64,000 bases of DNA from Streptomyces sannanensis (GCF_039536205.1 NZ_BAAAYL010000001.1:248001-312000); one strand, 5' to 3'; shown: positions 24,330 to 33,030, counted from the stretch's first letter. Notes: generated by a model from the sequence alone, not told the origin. Numbers and translations are program-made.

Positions 24330-25442
24330 TCAGGTCTGTTCCTGTGTGTCGCGGTCGCGCACCGGCGGGATGTTGTTCGGGCCGCCCACGGCGTTCAGGA
24401 CGGCCTGACCCTGGTCGTCGACGAGCCGGGTGAAAATCTGCTGGGCGTAGCCGAAGACAATGGCCCAAGCGATGATCTGCGCCGACGAGTCGAGGGCCGA
24501 CAGTCCGGGCACGAACTCCCCGCGCATCAACAGCAGTCCCAGCACCGCGGTCAGTGCGCCGGTCGGCAGCTTCAGCAGTGCCAGCGCCACCGGCACGTTG
24601 TACGGGGTCGAGGTGCCCTTGATCCGGCGCAGCGTGGCGGCCGCAGCGACGGAGGCCGCCACGAGCCCGACGAGCTCAACGACGAGGTAGTCCCACGAGG
24701 AGCCGGCCTGGGCGTAGCCCTCGGTGGCGGTCTTGGGGACCAGTTCGCTCCGGGTGGGACAGACGATGTCGAAGGAGTCGAGCTCGGGGCGGGGCTGCCG
24801 GAAGCACAGTGGTACCAGCTGCGGGAACAGGCTTCCCAGCACCGCGACCGCCACCGCCATGACCATGAGGCCGAGCGTCACGAAGAGGACGACACGGACG
24901 AAGCTGAGAACGCGGAGGTGCTCGCGCTGCAGGGCCTGGCGGGCGACGCCCGCCGCGTCGATGAGCGCCTCGCGCTCCTCGTAGCTGAGCGGCTTCGCCT
25001 CCGCCTTCGGCTTCAGAGCGTTCTTCGCGATCTGCTCGACCCGGACCCTCCGGGGGTCGGTCTCGGCGAGATGTTCCCGGACCAGGGCCAGCAGGTTGGG
25101 GATCCTCGCCGTCACGTCGTCGAGCGGGGCGAGCCGCAGCAGGAGGTTCAGCGCCGCGTCGAGATGGGTCTGCGCCGCGGCAAGATGTGCCGAGGCCAGG
25201 CGTCGGGGACAGTCACAGTGGTTGAGCGCCTCTTCGGCGATGCAGAGTTCGACGGCCGCGCTCTTGTAGAGCGTCGGCGCGGCCGCCCGCACGGTGGGGT
25301 CGGCGTCCTGCTCCGCACGTTGCTTCTTGGTCTCCAGCAGCGCTCGTAGTTCACCGATGCGCGAGCGAATCCCCTCGCGGAGCTCCCACTGCCGCTTCTC
25401 GCACTTCTGCAGGCTCCGATGCTTCGGTTGATGATCGGACAT
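24330..25442 (-). CDS. Membrane protein of the protease-effector locus
   Basis: A 370-residue protein. The N-terminal half is soluble and helical with charged and coiled segments (KCEKRQWELREGIRSRIGEL; RLASAHLAAAQTHLDAAL). The C-terminal half has about four membrane helices: RVVLFVTLGLMVMAVAVAVL, then VVELVGLVAASVAAAATL, ALALLKLPTGALTAVLGLLL and SAQIIAWAIVFGYAQQIF. I do not recognise the family. It precedes the two protease-effector genes on the same strand, so it may be a membrane sensor, anchor or pore partner. ATG at 25442. Confidence 0.8.
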   Translation of the reverse strand: MSDHQPKHRSLQKCEKRQWELREGIRSRIGELRALLETKKQRAEQDADPTVRAAAPTLYKSAAVELCIAEEALNHCDCPRRLASAHLAAAQTHLDAALNLLLRLAPLDDVTARIPNLLALVREHLAETDPRRVRVEQIAKNALKPKAEAKPLSYEEREALIDAAGVARQALQREHLRVLSFVRVVLFVTLGLMVMAVAVAVLGSLFPQLVPLCFRQPRPELDSFDIVCPTRSELVPKTATEGYAQAGSSWDYLVVELVGLVAASVAAAATLRRIKGTSTPYNVPVALALLKLPTGALTAVLGLLLMRGEFVPGLSALDSSAQIIAWAIVFGYAQQIFTRLVDDQGQAVLNAVGGPNNIPPVRDRDTQEQT

Positions 25443-25737
25443 ATCGCCGACCCTCTCCGCTTCCGCGGCGTGGCGCCGTCGCCGGCCGCACCCCGGTGGC
25501 CTCATCACCTTCTCGATGCTTGCAGCCGGAACATATCGGCGCAAAAGATACCCATTTCCCTGAACTGATGCTACGAGCAGTTCGGGGGCGTCACCGGGCT
25601 CTTCATCCCGCCCTCAAGATGCGTGCGCACAGTCGTTCCCATAGCATTATTTGGGGGGAATTACACCTTATGTCGCGAGAGTAATCGTGCGCTTCCGCTG
25701 TCGCCGGAAATCTGTCGCACCCTCTCAGGGAGACATC
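25443..25737. promoter_or_regulatory. Divergent promoter region of two operons
   Basis: This gap separates the protease-effector locus (minus) from the oxidoreductase/peroxidase operon (plus). It contains a low-G+C patch (about 25635-25690, including TTATTTGGGG and TTACACCTTATG) where promoters are likely. No operator was identified. Confidence 0.45.
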
Positions 25738-26157
25738 ATGCCCAAGCAAAGCGCTGCCCGCCGCCCCGTCTCCGTCTACGCGCTCGCCGGAGTCAGGCTC
25801 TTCAACGGGGTCACCGGCCTGCTGACGCCCAACGTACTCATCCGGCGCCTCGAACCCGGCCGTGAGCTCAGCCCGGCGGCCGTCTACGCCTTCCGGCTCT
25901 TCGGGATCCGTACGATCCTGCTCGGCCTCGATCTGCTGACCAGCCGTGGCGAGCAACTCCGGGAAGACCTGCGCGAGGGCGTTGTGATCCACAGCAGCGA
26001 CACCGCGACCGCGGCCATGCTCGGGATCCGCGGCCAACTGCCACCCCGTACCGCGGCCCTGACAACCCTCATCTCGGCCACCAACACCATCCTTGCCGCC
26101 TCCGGGGCGGCCGATGTCTCCGCCAACAGCCGCCCCGTGAAGGGGAAACGGAAGTGA
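25738..26157 (+). CDS. Small membrane protein of the GMC/peroxidase operon
   Basis: A 139-residue protein with two or three weak hydrophobic segments (VRLFNGVTGLLTPNVLI; LFGIRTILLGLDLLT; RTAALTTLISATNTILAAS). I do not recognise a family. The ATG at 25738 has AGGGAGA upstream. Its stop overlaps the GTG of the GMC oxidoreductase gene, so the products are probably made in fixed ratio. It may anchor the oxidoreductase or peroxidase to the membrane; that is inference. Confidence 0.7.
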   Translation: MPKQSAARRPVSVYALAGVRLFNGVTGLLTPNVLIRRLEPGRELSPAAVYAFRLFGIRTILLGLDLLTSRGEQLREDLREGVVIHSSDTATAAMLGIRGQLPPRTAALTTLISATNTILAASGAADVSANSRPVKGKRK

Positions 26158-28124
26158 CCACCGGGCCTGCGGCCGGCACTGTCGAGACGGGCTTCGACTA
26201 TGTGGTCGTCGGTGCGGGAGCCGGCGGTGGCCCCCTGGCGGCGAATCTTGCCGCCGCAGGCATGCGTGTCCTGCTCCTCGACGCGGGCGGAGACGCGGAG
26301 AACGACAACTACCTGGTGCCCGCCTTCCATGCCGATGCCTCCGAGGACCCGGTCCAGCGCTGGGACTATTTCGTGCGGCACTACGCGGACGAGCATCAGC
26401 AGCGGCGCGACAGCAAGTTCGTGCCGGACAGGGGCATCCTCTATCCGCGCGCCGGGGCGGTCGGCGGCTGCACCGCGCATCACGCGCTGATCACCGTCTA
26501 CCCGTACAACGCCGACTGGGACGCGATCGCGCAGGAGACGGGCGACGACTCGTGGCACAGCACGGCGATGCGCCGTTACTTCGAGCGGCTGGAGCGCTGT
26601 ACCTACCGGCCGAGGCCCAAGGAGCCGCCCCGGAACCCGCTCCTGGCGGCGCTGCTGAAGGCCCTGCCCTTCATCGGGGCCCGCTACCGCAACGACGCGC
26701 GGCACGGATTCGACGGCTGGCTGCCCACCTGCCTCGCCGACCCCGAACTGGTCATCCAGGACAAGCAGTTGCTGAAGGTCATCCTCTCCGCGGCACAGGA
26801 CTCGCTGGCCGGCTTCCTCGGCCGGCCCCTCTCCCCGCTGGAGGGACTCGGCGCCTTCGTCGATCCCAATGACTGGCGGGTGCAGACACAGGCTCTGCAG
26901 GGGCTGTGGCAGATCCCGATCTCCACGGCGAACGGACGGCGCAGCGCCGCCCGCGAGCGCGTCCAGGCCGTACGGCACAGCCACCCGGACAATCTGGTCG
27001 TCCGCACCAACGCCCTGGTGACCCAAGTGGTGCTGGACGAGAGCGGCTCGGTGGCGACCGGCGTCGACTACCTGGACCGGCCGCACGCCTACCGGGCCGA
27101 CCCCCGCAGCCAGGACGGCCTCGGACCTCCGGTCCGGCGCAGGGTGTTCGCCTCGCGTGAGGTGATCCTCGCCGCTGGGGCTTTCAACACGCCCCAGTTG
27201 CTGATGCTTTCGGGGATCGGCCCGCGCGAGGAGCTGGAGCGGCACGGCATCCGTGTACGGGTCGACCTCGCGGGCGTGGGGGCCAATCTGCAGGACCGTT
27301 ACGAGGTCGGCGTGGTCAGCCGGATGGACCGCGAGTTCCCGGTCATCAAGGACTGTGACTTCCACGCCCCGCGGCCCGGAGCCGAACCGGACCATTGCTA
27401 CCAGGCCTGGCAGCGCGGTGAGGGTCTGTACACCACGAACGGTGCCGTCGTGGGCATCACCCGCACGTCCCGCCCGGAGCTCGACGTCCCGGACCTGTTC
27501 ATCTTCGGCGGCCCGTTCGACTTCCGCGGCTACTACCCCGGTTACTCGCTCGACCTGACACGTCACCGGGACCGCTTCACCTGGGCCATCCTCAAGAGCC
27601 GCACCCACAACACCGGGGGCCGAGTGCGCTTGCGCTCCGCCGACCCCCGGGACACCCCACTGGTGAACTTCCATTCCTTCACCGAAGGCACGGACAAGGA
27701 CGGTCTGGACCTCGAAGCGACGGCCGACGCGGTGGAGTTCGTACGCGGGATGAACCGCAAGGCCGACTCCGTGATCCTCGAGGAACTGTGGCCCGGCGAG
27801 GAGGTCCGCGGCCGCGACAGCGTCCGCCGCTTCGTACAGGACGAGGCCTGGGGTCACCACGCCTCCTGCAGCTGCACGATGGGCAGGGCCGACGATCCCT
27901 CAGCCGTCGTGGACAGCCGCTTCCGAGTGCGCGGCGTGGACCGCCTGCGGATCGTCGACGCCTCCGTCTTTCCCCGCATTCCCGGATTCTTCGTCGCCGT
28001 CCCGATCTACATGATCAGCGAGAAGGCGAGCGATGTGATCCTCGACGATGCGTCCCGCCCCGGAAGCGCCAAGGCATCGTCGCACCCCGCGAACCGACCA
28101 GGGACCCAAGGAGCAGCGCGATGA
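26154..28124 (+). CDS. GMC-family FAD oxidoreductase
   Basis: A 656-residue flavoenzyme. The FAD-binding Rossmann motif is VVVGAGAGGGPLAANLAA, with RAGAVGGCTAHHALIT as the second GMC region. GMC signature 2 is AAGAFNTPQLLMLSGIG. The C-terminal active-site region is WGHHASCSCTMG, followed by LRIVDASVFPRIPG. Enzymes of this family oxidise alcohols, sterols or sugars, and many make H2O2. The GTG at 26154 overlaps the upstream stop. The next gene overlaps by 4 bp and is a haem peroxidase, suggesting the two catalyse linked steps. Confidence 0.93.
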   Translation: MTTGPAAGTVETGFDYVVVGAGAGGGPLAANLAAAGMRVLLLDAGGDAENDNYLVPAFHADASEDPVQRWDYFVRHYADEHQQRRDSKFVPDRGILYPRAGAVGGCTAHHALITVYPYNADWDAIAQETGDDSWHSTAMRRYFERLERCTYRPRPKEPPRNPLLAALLKALPFIGARYRNDARHGFDGWLPTCLADPELVIQDKQLLKVILSAAQDSLAGFLGRPLSPLEGLGAFVDPNDWRVQTQALQGLWQIPISTANGRRSAARERVQAVRHSHPDNLVVRTNALVTQVVLDESGSVATGVDYLDRPHAYRADPRSQDGLGPPVRRRVFASREVILAAGAFNTPQLLMLSGIGPREELERHGIRVRVDLAGVGANLQDRYEVGVVSRMDREFPVIKDCDFHAPRPGAEPDHCYQAWQRGEGLYTTNGAVVGITRTSRPELDVPDLFIFGGPFDFRGYYPGYSLDLTRHRDRFTWAILKSRTHNTGGRVRLRSADPRDTPLVNFHSFTEGTDKDGLDLEATADAVEFVRGMNRKADSVILEELWPGEEVRGRDSVRRFVQDEAWGHHASCSCTMGRADDPSAVVDSRFRVRGVDRLRIVDASVFPRIPGFFVAVPIYMISEKASDVILDDASRPGSAKASSHPANRPGTQGAAR

Positions 28125-29974
28125 AAACGCAACGAACCACCCCCCGGCAATCCGGCTCCGGATACCGCTCTTCACTCCCCTGGCGGATCGTCACCGGCGC
28201 CGCCCAGTATGTCGACCGGCACATCGGCTGGAACAACCTGGCCGTCATACCCGGCCTGCTGACCCTCCTCGGACTGCGCGTCAGACTCCGCCAGAAGAAC
28301 CTCCACGACACCACCCGGCTGCCGTCCGTCGATCTGCCCGATCCGGCGCCACCCTCCGCGAGCCACAAGGTCAACCGGACCGCCGACGGCAGCCACAACG
28401 ACCTCGACGAGCCGCGCATGGGCATGGCGGGCACCCGCTTCGGCCGCAACATCCCGCTCGACAGGATCGTCCCGGCCACGCCCGAGTCCGTGCTGTCCAG
28501 GCCGAACCCGCGCGAGGTCAGCCGTGCCCTGCTCACCCGCGACGGGCTGATCCCGGCCGAGTCGGTGAACTCTCTGGTCGCCGCCTGGCTGCAGTTCATG
28601 ATCCGTGACTGGTTCAGCCACGGTACGAGCCCCACGGAACGGCCCTGGGAAGTCCCCCTCATGGACGACGACCCGTGGCCGGAGCGCCCCATGCGGATCA
28701 TGCGGACACCGGACGACCCGACCCGCGACCCCCGGGCTCCCGCAGGCACGCCCGACACCCGCGTCAATGTCTCCTCCCACTGGTGGGACGCGTCCCAGAT
28801 ATACGGGACGAACGAAGAGGAACAGCGCCATATGCGCAACGGCGAGCTGGGCAGACTGCGCCTGTGGGACGAGCAGACCCCACTCACGTCCGACCCGGCT
28901 CGTGATCCCTCGCGCGTTCCCGGCTTCTGGCTGGGCCTCGCCATGATGCAGAACCTGTTCACCCGGGAGCACAACGCGATCTGCGACCATCTGCACGCCG
29001 CCTATCCGTCCTGGGGCGACGAGGAGCTGTTCCAGAGGGCCCGGCTCGTCAACGCCGCGCTCCTCGCCAAGATCCACACAGTTGAGTGGACACCGGCTGT
29101 GATCAGCCACCCCACCACCGTCAAGGCCCTGCGGGCCAACTGGTGGGGCATCGCGGGCGAGCGCGTCCACGATCTCTTCGGCCGGATCAGCGGGAGCGAA
29201 GTCGTCAGCGGCATCCCCGGCGGCAGCACGGACCACTACGGCATCCCGTACGCCCTCACCGAGGAGTTCGTGGCCGTCTACCGCATGCATCCGCTCATCC
29301 GCGACAAGTGGCACCTGCGCTCCGCGGCCGACAACACCACCCTGAGCCACTGCACCTTCCGCGACATCGCCGGTCCCGAGGCACTGAAGGTCCTGAAGAA
29401 CACGCCGATGGCCGATCTGCTCTACAGCTTCGGCACGCTCCACCCGGGGCTGGTCACCCTGCACAACTTCCCCAGATTCCTCCAGGAGTACGAGCGCCCC
29501 GACGGCCACCTCCAGGACCTCGCCGCCACCGACATCCTGCGCAGCCGGGAACTGGGGGTCCCCCGCTACAACGAGTTCCGGCGACTGCTGCGACTGAAGC
29601 CCGCGGAGAGCTTCGAGGAACTGACCGACAACCCGACGTGGGCCAAGGAGATCAGACGTCTCTACGAGGACGACATCGAGAAGGTCGACCTGACGGTCGG
29701 GATGTACGCGGAGAAGCTGCCGGCCGGATTCGCCTTCAGCGACACGGCATTTCGTATCTTCATCCTGATGGCGTCGCGCCGGCTGAACAGCGACCGCTTC
29801 TTCACCGAGTACTACACCCCCGAGGTGTACTCCAAGGCGGGCCTGGCCTGGATCGAGGACAACTCCATGGTCACCGTCCTGCTGCGCCACCACCCCGAGC
29901 TGCGCACGGCCCTCGCGGGCGTGACGAACGCGTTCACGCCGTGGCGCACCACGCGGAGCGGCAGGAGTTCCTGA
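28121..29974 (+). CDS. Animal-type haem peroxidase / fatty-acid dioxygenase-like
   Basis: A 617-residue member of the peroxidase-cyclooxygenase superfamily. Landmarks are FMIRDWFSHG (candidate distal His), SSHWWDASQIYG, LFTREHNAICDHL, RLVNAALLAKIHTVEWTP and FPRFLQEY. The pattern recalls plant alpha-dioxygenases and COX-like bacterial enzymes, so a fatty-acid or other lipid substrate is possible. A proximal His candidate is near RLVNAALLAKIH. The ATG at 28121 overlaps the GMC stop. It ends the three-gene operon, with a terminator at 29987. Confidence 0.88.
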   Translation: MKTQRTTPRQSGSGYRSSLPWRIVTGAAQYVDRHIGWNNLAVIPGLLTLLGLRVRLRQKNLHDTTRLPSVDLPDPAPPSASHKVNRTADGSHNDLDEPRMGMAGTRFGRNIPLDRIVPATPESVLSRPNPREVSRALLTRDGLIPAESVNSLVAAWLQFMIRDWFSHGTSPTERPWEVPLMDDDPWPERPMRIMRTPDDPTRDPRAPAGTPDTRVNVSSHWWDASQIYGTNEEEQRHMRNGELGRLRLWDEQTPLTSDPARDPSRVPGFWLGLAMMQNLFTREHNAICDHLHAAYPSWGDEELFQRARLVNAALLAKIHTVEWTPAVISHPTTVKALRANWWGIAGERVHDLFGRISGSEVVSGIPGGSTDHYGIPYALTEEFVAVYRMHPLIRDKWHLRSAADNTTLSHCTFRDIAGPEALKVLKNTPMADLLYSFGTLHPGLVTLHNFPRFLQEYERPDGHLQDLAATDILRSRELGVPRYNEFRRLLRLKPAESFEELTDNPTWAKEIRRLYEDDIEKVDLTVGMYAEKLPAGFAFSDTAFRIFILMASRRLNSDRFFTEYYTPEVYSKAGLAWIEDNSMVTVLLRHHPELRTALAGVTNAFTPWRTTRSGRSS

Positions 29975-29986
29975 CGGCCCGGTGCA

Positions 29987-30016
29987 GAGCTCGGGACGGC
30001 GTCCCGTCCCGGGCTC
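29987..30016. terminator. Hairpin terminator between convergent genes
   Basis: GAGCTCGGGACGG and CCGTCCCGGGCTC pair (one G-T) around a short loop, between the peroxidase gene (ends 29974) and the minus-strand membrane protein (ends 30020). Confidence 0.65.
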
Positions 30017-30019
30017 CGG

Positions 30020-30442
30020 TCAGCCGCCGATCCCCGACGCGGTGAGCAGGACCAGCACGACGGTCGTGACGGCGGCCAGCCCGTGCCCGGCCACAACAGT
30101 GACCGGGAAGTACGCCTCGACGGGCCCGCTGTCGGCTCCGCCGGCCTGCGCGGTGACGTGGCGCCGGTACACGGGGATCCAGCGCACGAGCAGGGTGAGG
30201 CCGAGCAGAACGACCGGTACGAGCAGCCCGAAGGCGGTCCACGCCAGTGCGCCCGCGTCGCTGATCACGTAGAGGATCCATACGACCAGTCCGGCGGCGG
30301 CGAGCGCGAAGTGCCCGAACACGACGGGGACGGGCAGGCGGCTGTCGTGGCTGTGAGGTCCGCCGCGGGAGAACCAGGTGGCGAGCATGTAGAAGCCGCC
30401 GAGAGCGGTGACCGCCCACATGGCGAGTGCCGCGATGTCCAT
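30020..30442 (-). CDS. Four-helix integral membrane protein
   Basis: A 140-residue hydrophobic protein with four predicted membrane segments: IAALAMWAVTALGGFYMLAT, PVVFGHFALAAAGLVVWILY, WTAFGLLVPVVLLGLTLLV and VVAGHGLAAVTTVVLVLLT. Histidines occur near the helices (GHFAL, AGHGL). No catalytic motif or family is recognised. The ATG at 30442 follows GGAGG. The peroxidase operon converges from the other strand. Confidence 0.72.
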   Translation of the reverse strand: MDIAALAMWAVTALGGFYMLATWFSRGGPHSHDSRLPVPVVFGHFALAAAGLVVWILYVISDAGALAWTAFGLLVPVVLLGLTLLVRWIPVYRRHVTAQAGGADSGPVEAYFPVTVVAGHGLAAVTTVVLVLLTASGIGG

Positions 30443-30511
30443 GAGAGTTCCTCCATGTCCGGGGCGTGAAGGCGTTCCGGACGGCACACCCCCGACTGAC
30501 CCTTCAACTGT

Positions 30512-30937
30512 TCAGCGTGTCTCCTTCGCGCCTCGGATGCTGCGGCTGCGTCCGCGGAACTCCGCGATCACCTCGTCGCCGCGCAGGATGCTCACGTCAT
30601 AGATGCCGCTGCGGCCGAAGCGGGTGCGTTCCTGCGCGGCCGCCAGGAGTACATCGCCCTCGTGCGCGGGGGCGATGAAATTGATGTCGGCGCCGGCCGC
30701 GACGGTCACCGGGCCATGGCTGTTGCAGGCACAGGCGAACGCGGTGTCGGCGAACAGGAAGAGATATCCGCCGTGGGCGATCCCATGCCCGTTCACCATC
30801 GCCGACGTCACTGTCATCCGGAGAACGGCAGTGCCTTCTCCGTGCTCCAGCAGTTCGATGCCCAGACTCCGGGACGCCTCGTCCGCGGCGAACATCGCCT
30901 CGGTGGGGCTGGATATCGCGTCACTGACCTGCGTCAT
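30512..30937 (-). CDS. paaI: Hydroxyphenylacetyl-CoA thioesterase PaaI
   Basis: A 141-residue hotdog-fold thioesterase. The signature HGGYLFLFADTAFACACNSH is followed by AAGADINFIAPAHEGD, the PaaI pattern. It hydrolyses phenylacetyl-CoA-pathway intermediates to free CoA. It is divergent from a 3-oxoadipyl-CoA-type thiolase, which fits the end of phenylacetate or beta-ketoadipate catabolism. The shared 158-bp intergenic region holds a TetR-type palindrome. The rest of a paa operon is not in the window. Confidence 0.9.
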   Translation of the reverse strand: MTQVSDAISSPTEAMFAADEASRSLGIELLEHGEGTAVLRMTVTSAMVNGHGIAHGGYLFLFADTAFACACNSHGPVTVAAGADINFIAPAHEGDVLLAAAQERTRFGRSGIYDVSILRGDEVIAEFRGRSRSIRGAKETR

Positions 30938-30959
30938 GTTTCCACCATCTTGTCAACCG

Positions 30960-30973
30960 ACCGAACATTCGGT
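30960..30973. promoter_or_regulatory. TetR/PaaR-type operator between paaI and the thiolase
   Basis: ACCGAACATTCGGT is an inverted repeat with 6-bp arms (ACCGAA / TTCGGT) around CA, 22 bp upstream of the paaI start. This layout is typical of TetR-family operators, including those of phenylacetate regulators. The TetR gene is not in the window. Confidence 0.55.
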
Positions 30974-31031
30974 TAGCGTGCGCACGGCCAAGTAATCCAG
31001 CCTCCGAACTGCCTGTCAAGGGGTGGAACGC

Positions 31032-31103
31032 ATGTCCGAGAAGGCCTTCGAGCCCCTCGAGTCGCGTCGGCCCGCACCCATCGAGGAGTCCGCACATGTC
31101 TGA
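31032..31103 (+). CDS. Short leader ORF overlapping the thiolase start
   Basis: A 23-codon ORF, MSEKAFEPLESRRPAPIEES then AHV and stop. AGGGGTGG lies about 7 nt before its ATG. Its TGA at 31101-31103 falls 5 nt after the first base of the thiolase ATG (31096), the geometry of translational coupling. It may only be a leader that feeds ribosomes into the thiolase gene, or the remnant of a lost gene. Confidence 0.4.
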   Translation: MSEKAFEPLESRRPAPIEESAHV

Positions 31104-32319
31104 CGAGGTCTACCTGATCGACGGGGCACGCACCCCGCAGGGCCGCTACGGCGGCGTTCTGGCCTCCGTACGCCCCGATGACCTGGCGGCCCTGGTCGTC
31201 GGAGAGGCCGTCCGCCGCGCCGGGCTCCCGGGCGAGGCCGTGGACGAGGTGATCCTCGGCGCCGCCAACCAGGCCGGCGAGGACAACCGTGACGTGGCCC
31301 GGATGGCCGTGCTGCTGGCCGGGCTGCCGCACACGGTTCCCGGCTACACCGTGAACCGGCTGTGCGCCTCCGGCCTGACCGCCGTCGCCTCGGCCGCCCA
31401 GGCGATCCGGGCCGGTGAGGCCGACGTCGTCGTCGCGGGCGGCGTGGAGTCGATGACCCGCGCTCCGTGGGTGATGGAAAAGCCGGGCACTCCGTGGGCC
31501 AAGCCGGGCGAGGTGCACGACACCTCGTTGGGCTGGCGCTTCACCAATCCGCGCTTCACCGCCGCCGACCGGGCCGTGCCTGCCGGTGCCGGGCCGGAAA
31601 CGGTGAAGTCGACCTTGTCGATGGGTGAGACCGCCGAGGAGGTCGCGGCTCTGGACGGCATCACCCGTGCCGAGTCCGACGCCTTCGCGCTCCGCAGTCA
31701 TCAGCGGGCGGTCGCGGCCCAGCAGGCGGGCCGCTTCGACCGGGAGATCGTGCCGGTGCCGGTCAAGGGCGGCGAGGTGACACGCGACGAGGGCCCGCGC
31801 CCCTCCACGACACTGGAGAAGCTCGGAAGCCTGCGGACGATCTTCCGCGAGGACGGCATCGTCACGGCGGGCTCGTCCTCACCGCTGTCCGACGGTGCCG
31901 CCGCACTGGTGGTGGCGAGCGGGGCGGCCGTCCAGCGGTACGGGCTCACCCCGCGGGCCCGGATCGTCACCTCCGCGTCGGCGGGAGTCCAGCCCAACAT
32001 CATGGGCCTCGGCCCGGTCCCCGCCACGGAGAAGGCCCTGTCCCGTGCCGGCCGGCAGATCGGCGACCTGGACGCGATCGAACTGAACGAGGCCTTCGCC
32101 GCACAGGCCCTGGCCGTCATCCGGCGCCTGAAGCTCGACGAGGAGAAGGTCAACGCCGACGGTGGCGCCATCGCGCTGGGCCATCCGCTGGGCTGCTCGG
32201 GCGCCCGAATCCTGCTCACCTTGATCGGACGGCTGGAGCGGGAGAACGCCCGCCGTGGTCTTGCCACCCTGTGCGTGGGTGTCGGGCAGGGCGTCGCGAT
32301 GCTCGTGGAGCGCGTGTGA
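31096..32319 (+). CDS. Acetyl-CoA acyltransferase, 3-oxoadipyl-CoA thiolase type
   Basis: A 407-residue thiolase of usual length. The acylated Cys90 is in VNRLCASGLTA, and the C-terminal base region is GGAIALGHPLGCSGARI. The segment GAANQAGEDNRDVARMA is typical of PcaF/PaaJ 3-oxoadipyl-CoA thiolases rather than FadA. The reaction is CoA-dependent cleavage of an oxoacyl-CoA to acetyl-CoA and a shortened acyl-CoA. The divergent paaI supports aromatic-acid catabolism. Confidence 0.88.
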   Translation: MSDEVYLIDGARTPQGRYGGVLASVRPDDLAALVVGEAVRRAGLPGEAVDEVILGAANQAGEDNRDVARMAVLLAGLPHTVPGYTVNRLCASGLTAVASAAQAIRAGEADVVVAGGVESMTRAPWVMEKPGTPWAKPGEVHDTSLGWRFTNPRFTAADRAVPAGAGPETVKSTLSMGETAEEVAALDGITRAESDAFALRSHQRAVAAQQAGRFDREIVPVPVKGGEVTRDEGPRPSTTLEKLGSLRTIFREDGIVTAGSSSPLSDGAAALVVASGAAVQRYGLTPRARIVTSASAGVQPNIMGLGPVPATEKALSRAGRQIGDLDAIELNEAFAAQALAVIRRLKLDEEKVNADGGAIALGHPLGCSGARILLTLIGRLERENARRGLATLCVGVGQGVAMLVERV

Positions 32320-32328
32320 GCACACGCG
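32311..32328. terminator. Short GC hairpin at the thiolase stop
   Basis: CGCGTGTG and CACACGCG (8 bp, 2-nt loop) overlap the stop of the thiolase and precede the end of the DUF2267 gene on the minus strand. Modest stability; probably a bidirectional terminator. Confidence 0.45.
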
Positions 32329-32346
32329 TCGGTCCTCCCGCCCTTG

Positions 32347-32733
32347 CTATGTCGGCTGAGGGCCGAAGAGCAGGTCGTAGCCCGGAGGGAGCTGGAGCAG
32401 GAGCCGTCGCATGAGATCGTCACCGGCGGCGTCCGCGGTCACGCTGAGTACGGCACCGACGTCCCATTTCGCGGTCTGTTCCGTGGCTCCGTCGATCCAC
32501 GCCGCTGTCGCCCGGACGAACCGCTCCGGGGACAGCGGCTCCGCGGCCTGGAGGGGATTGAGCAGGATCAGGGCGTACGTCTCCGGCAGCCGGGCAGCGA
32601 GTTCGGTGCGCTCCTCACCCACCAGGTGTGCGCCGAGCAGGCCGAGAACGACGCGGGCAGCGCGTTCCGCTTCCTGTTCCGAGGCGTACTCGCCGCGCTC
32701 CCGCACCTCATCGAGGAACGCTTCCCATCTCAT
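32347..32733 (-). CDS. DUF2267 protein
   Basis: A 128-residue helical protein with the DUF2267 layout: [48 protein letters not shown], and [11 protein letters not shown]. The family has no established function but often sits with stress genes. The ATG at 32733 is preferred over that at 32739 because GGAGG ends directly before the latter and 6 nt before the former. The frame stays open upstream into an hsp20 remnant, so the gene may have lost its original neighbour. Confidence 0.85.
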   Translation of the reverse strand: MRWEAFLDEVRERGEYASEQEAERAARVVLGLLGAHLVGEERTELAARLPETYALILLNPLQAAEPLSPERFVRATAAWIDGATEQTAKWDVGAVLSVTADAAGDDLMRRLLLQLPPGYDLLFGPQPT

Positions 32734-32856
32734 GGGCATCCTCCGGCCCCCTTCCGGCGCGCGGAGGGCGGGGTGAAGCGGAGAAGATCTCCGCTCCGCG
32801 CACGCCGCGCGATTTGAGGCGTCAGCCGCTGATCTGCCTGGGCGGACTGCCCCTGC

Positions 32857-33030
32857 ACCGACGGCGTTCCTGCGGGGCTCGGCGCGCTCGGCAATCGGGA
32901 TGCGCAGGTTCAGGACACCTGCGTCCTGGTCGGCCCTGATGTGTTCCGTATCGAGCGTATCGGCGAGCATCAGCCGGCGCGAGAAGACGCCGGCGGGCGA
33001 CCGGCGCTCGGGCACACGGACGAGATTTTC
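32857..33030 (-). pseudogene. hsp20 (alpha-crystallin) fragment
   Basis: The minus strand encodes [20 protein letters not shown], then [20 protein letters not shown] and [13 protein letters not shown]. This is the C-terminal part of the small heat-shock protein domain (typically R-x-Y-G-x-F-S-R ... DAGVLTLRIP). The N-terminal half is missing: upstream lies the end of the UBP zinc-finger gene. The frame continues into DUF2267. Confidence 0.75.

Noticed and set aside
21945..25349. A plus-strand open frame of over 1100 codons across the protease locus
   Set aside because: It is antisense to three well-supported genes and rich in Gly, Val, Arg and Asp as expected of a high-G+C shadow; no domain is visible.
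25440..30020. Biosynthetic gene cluster around the peroxidase and GMC genes
   Set aside because: No core synthase, transporter or tailoring set is present; the operon has only three genes.
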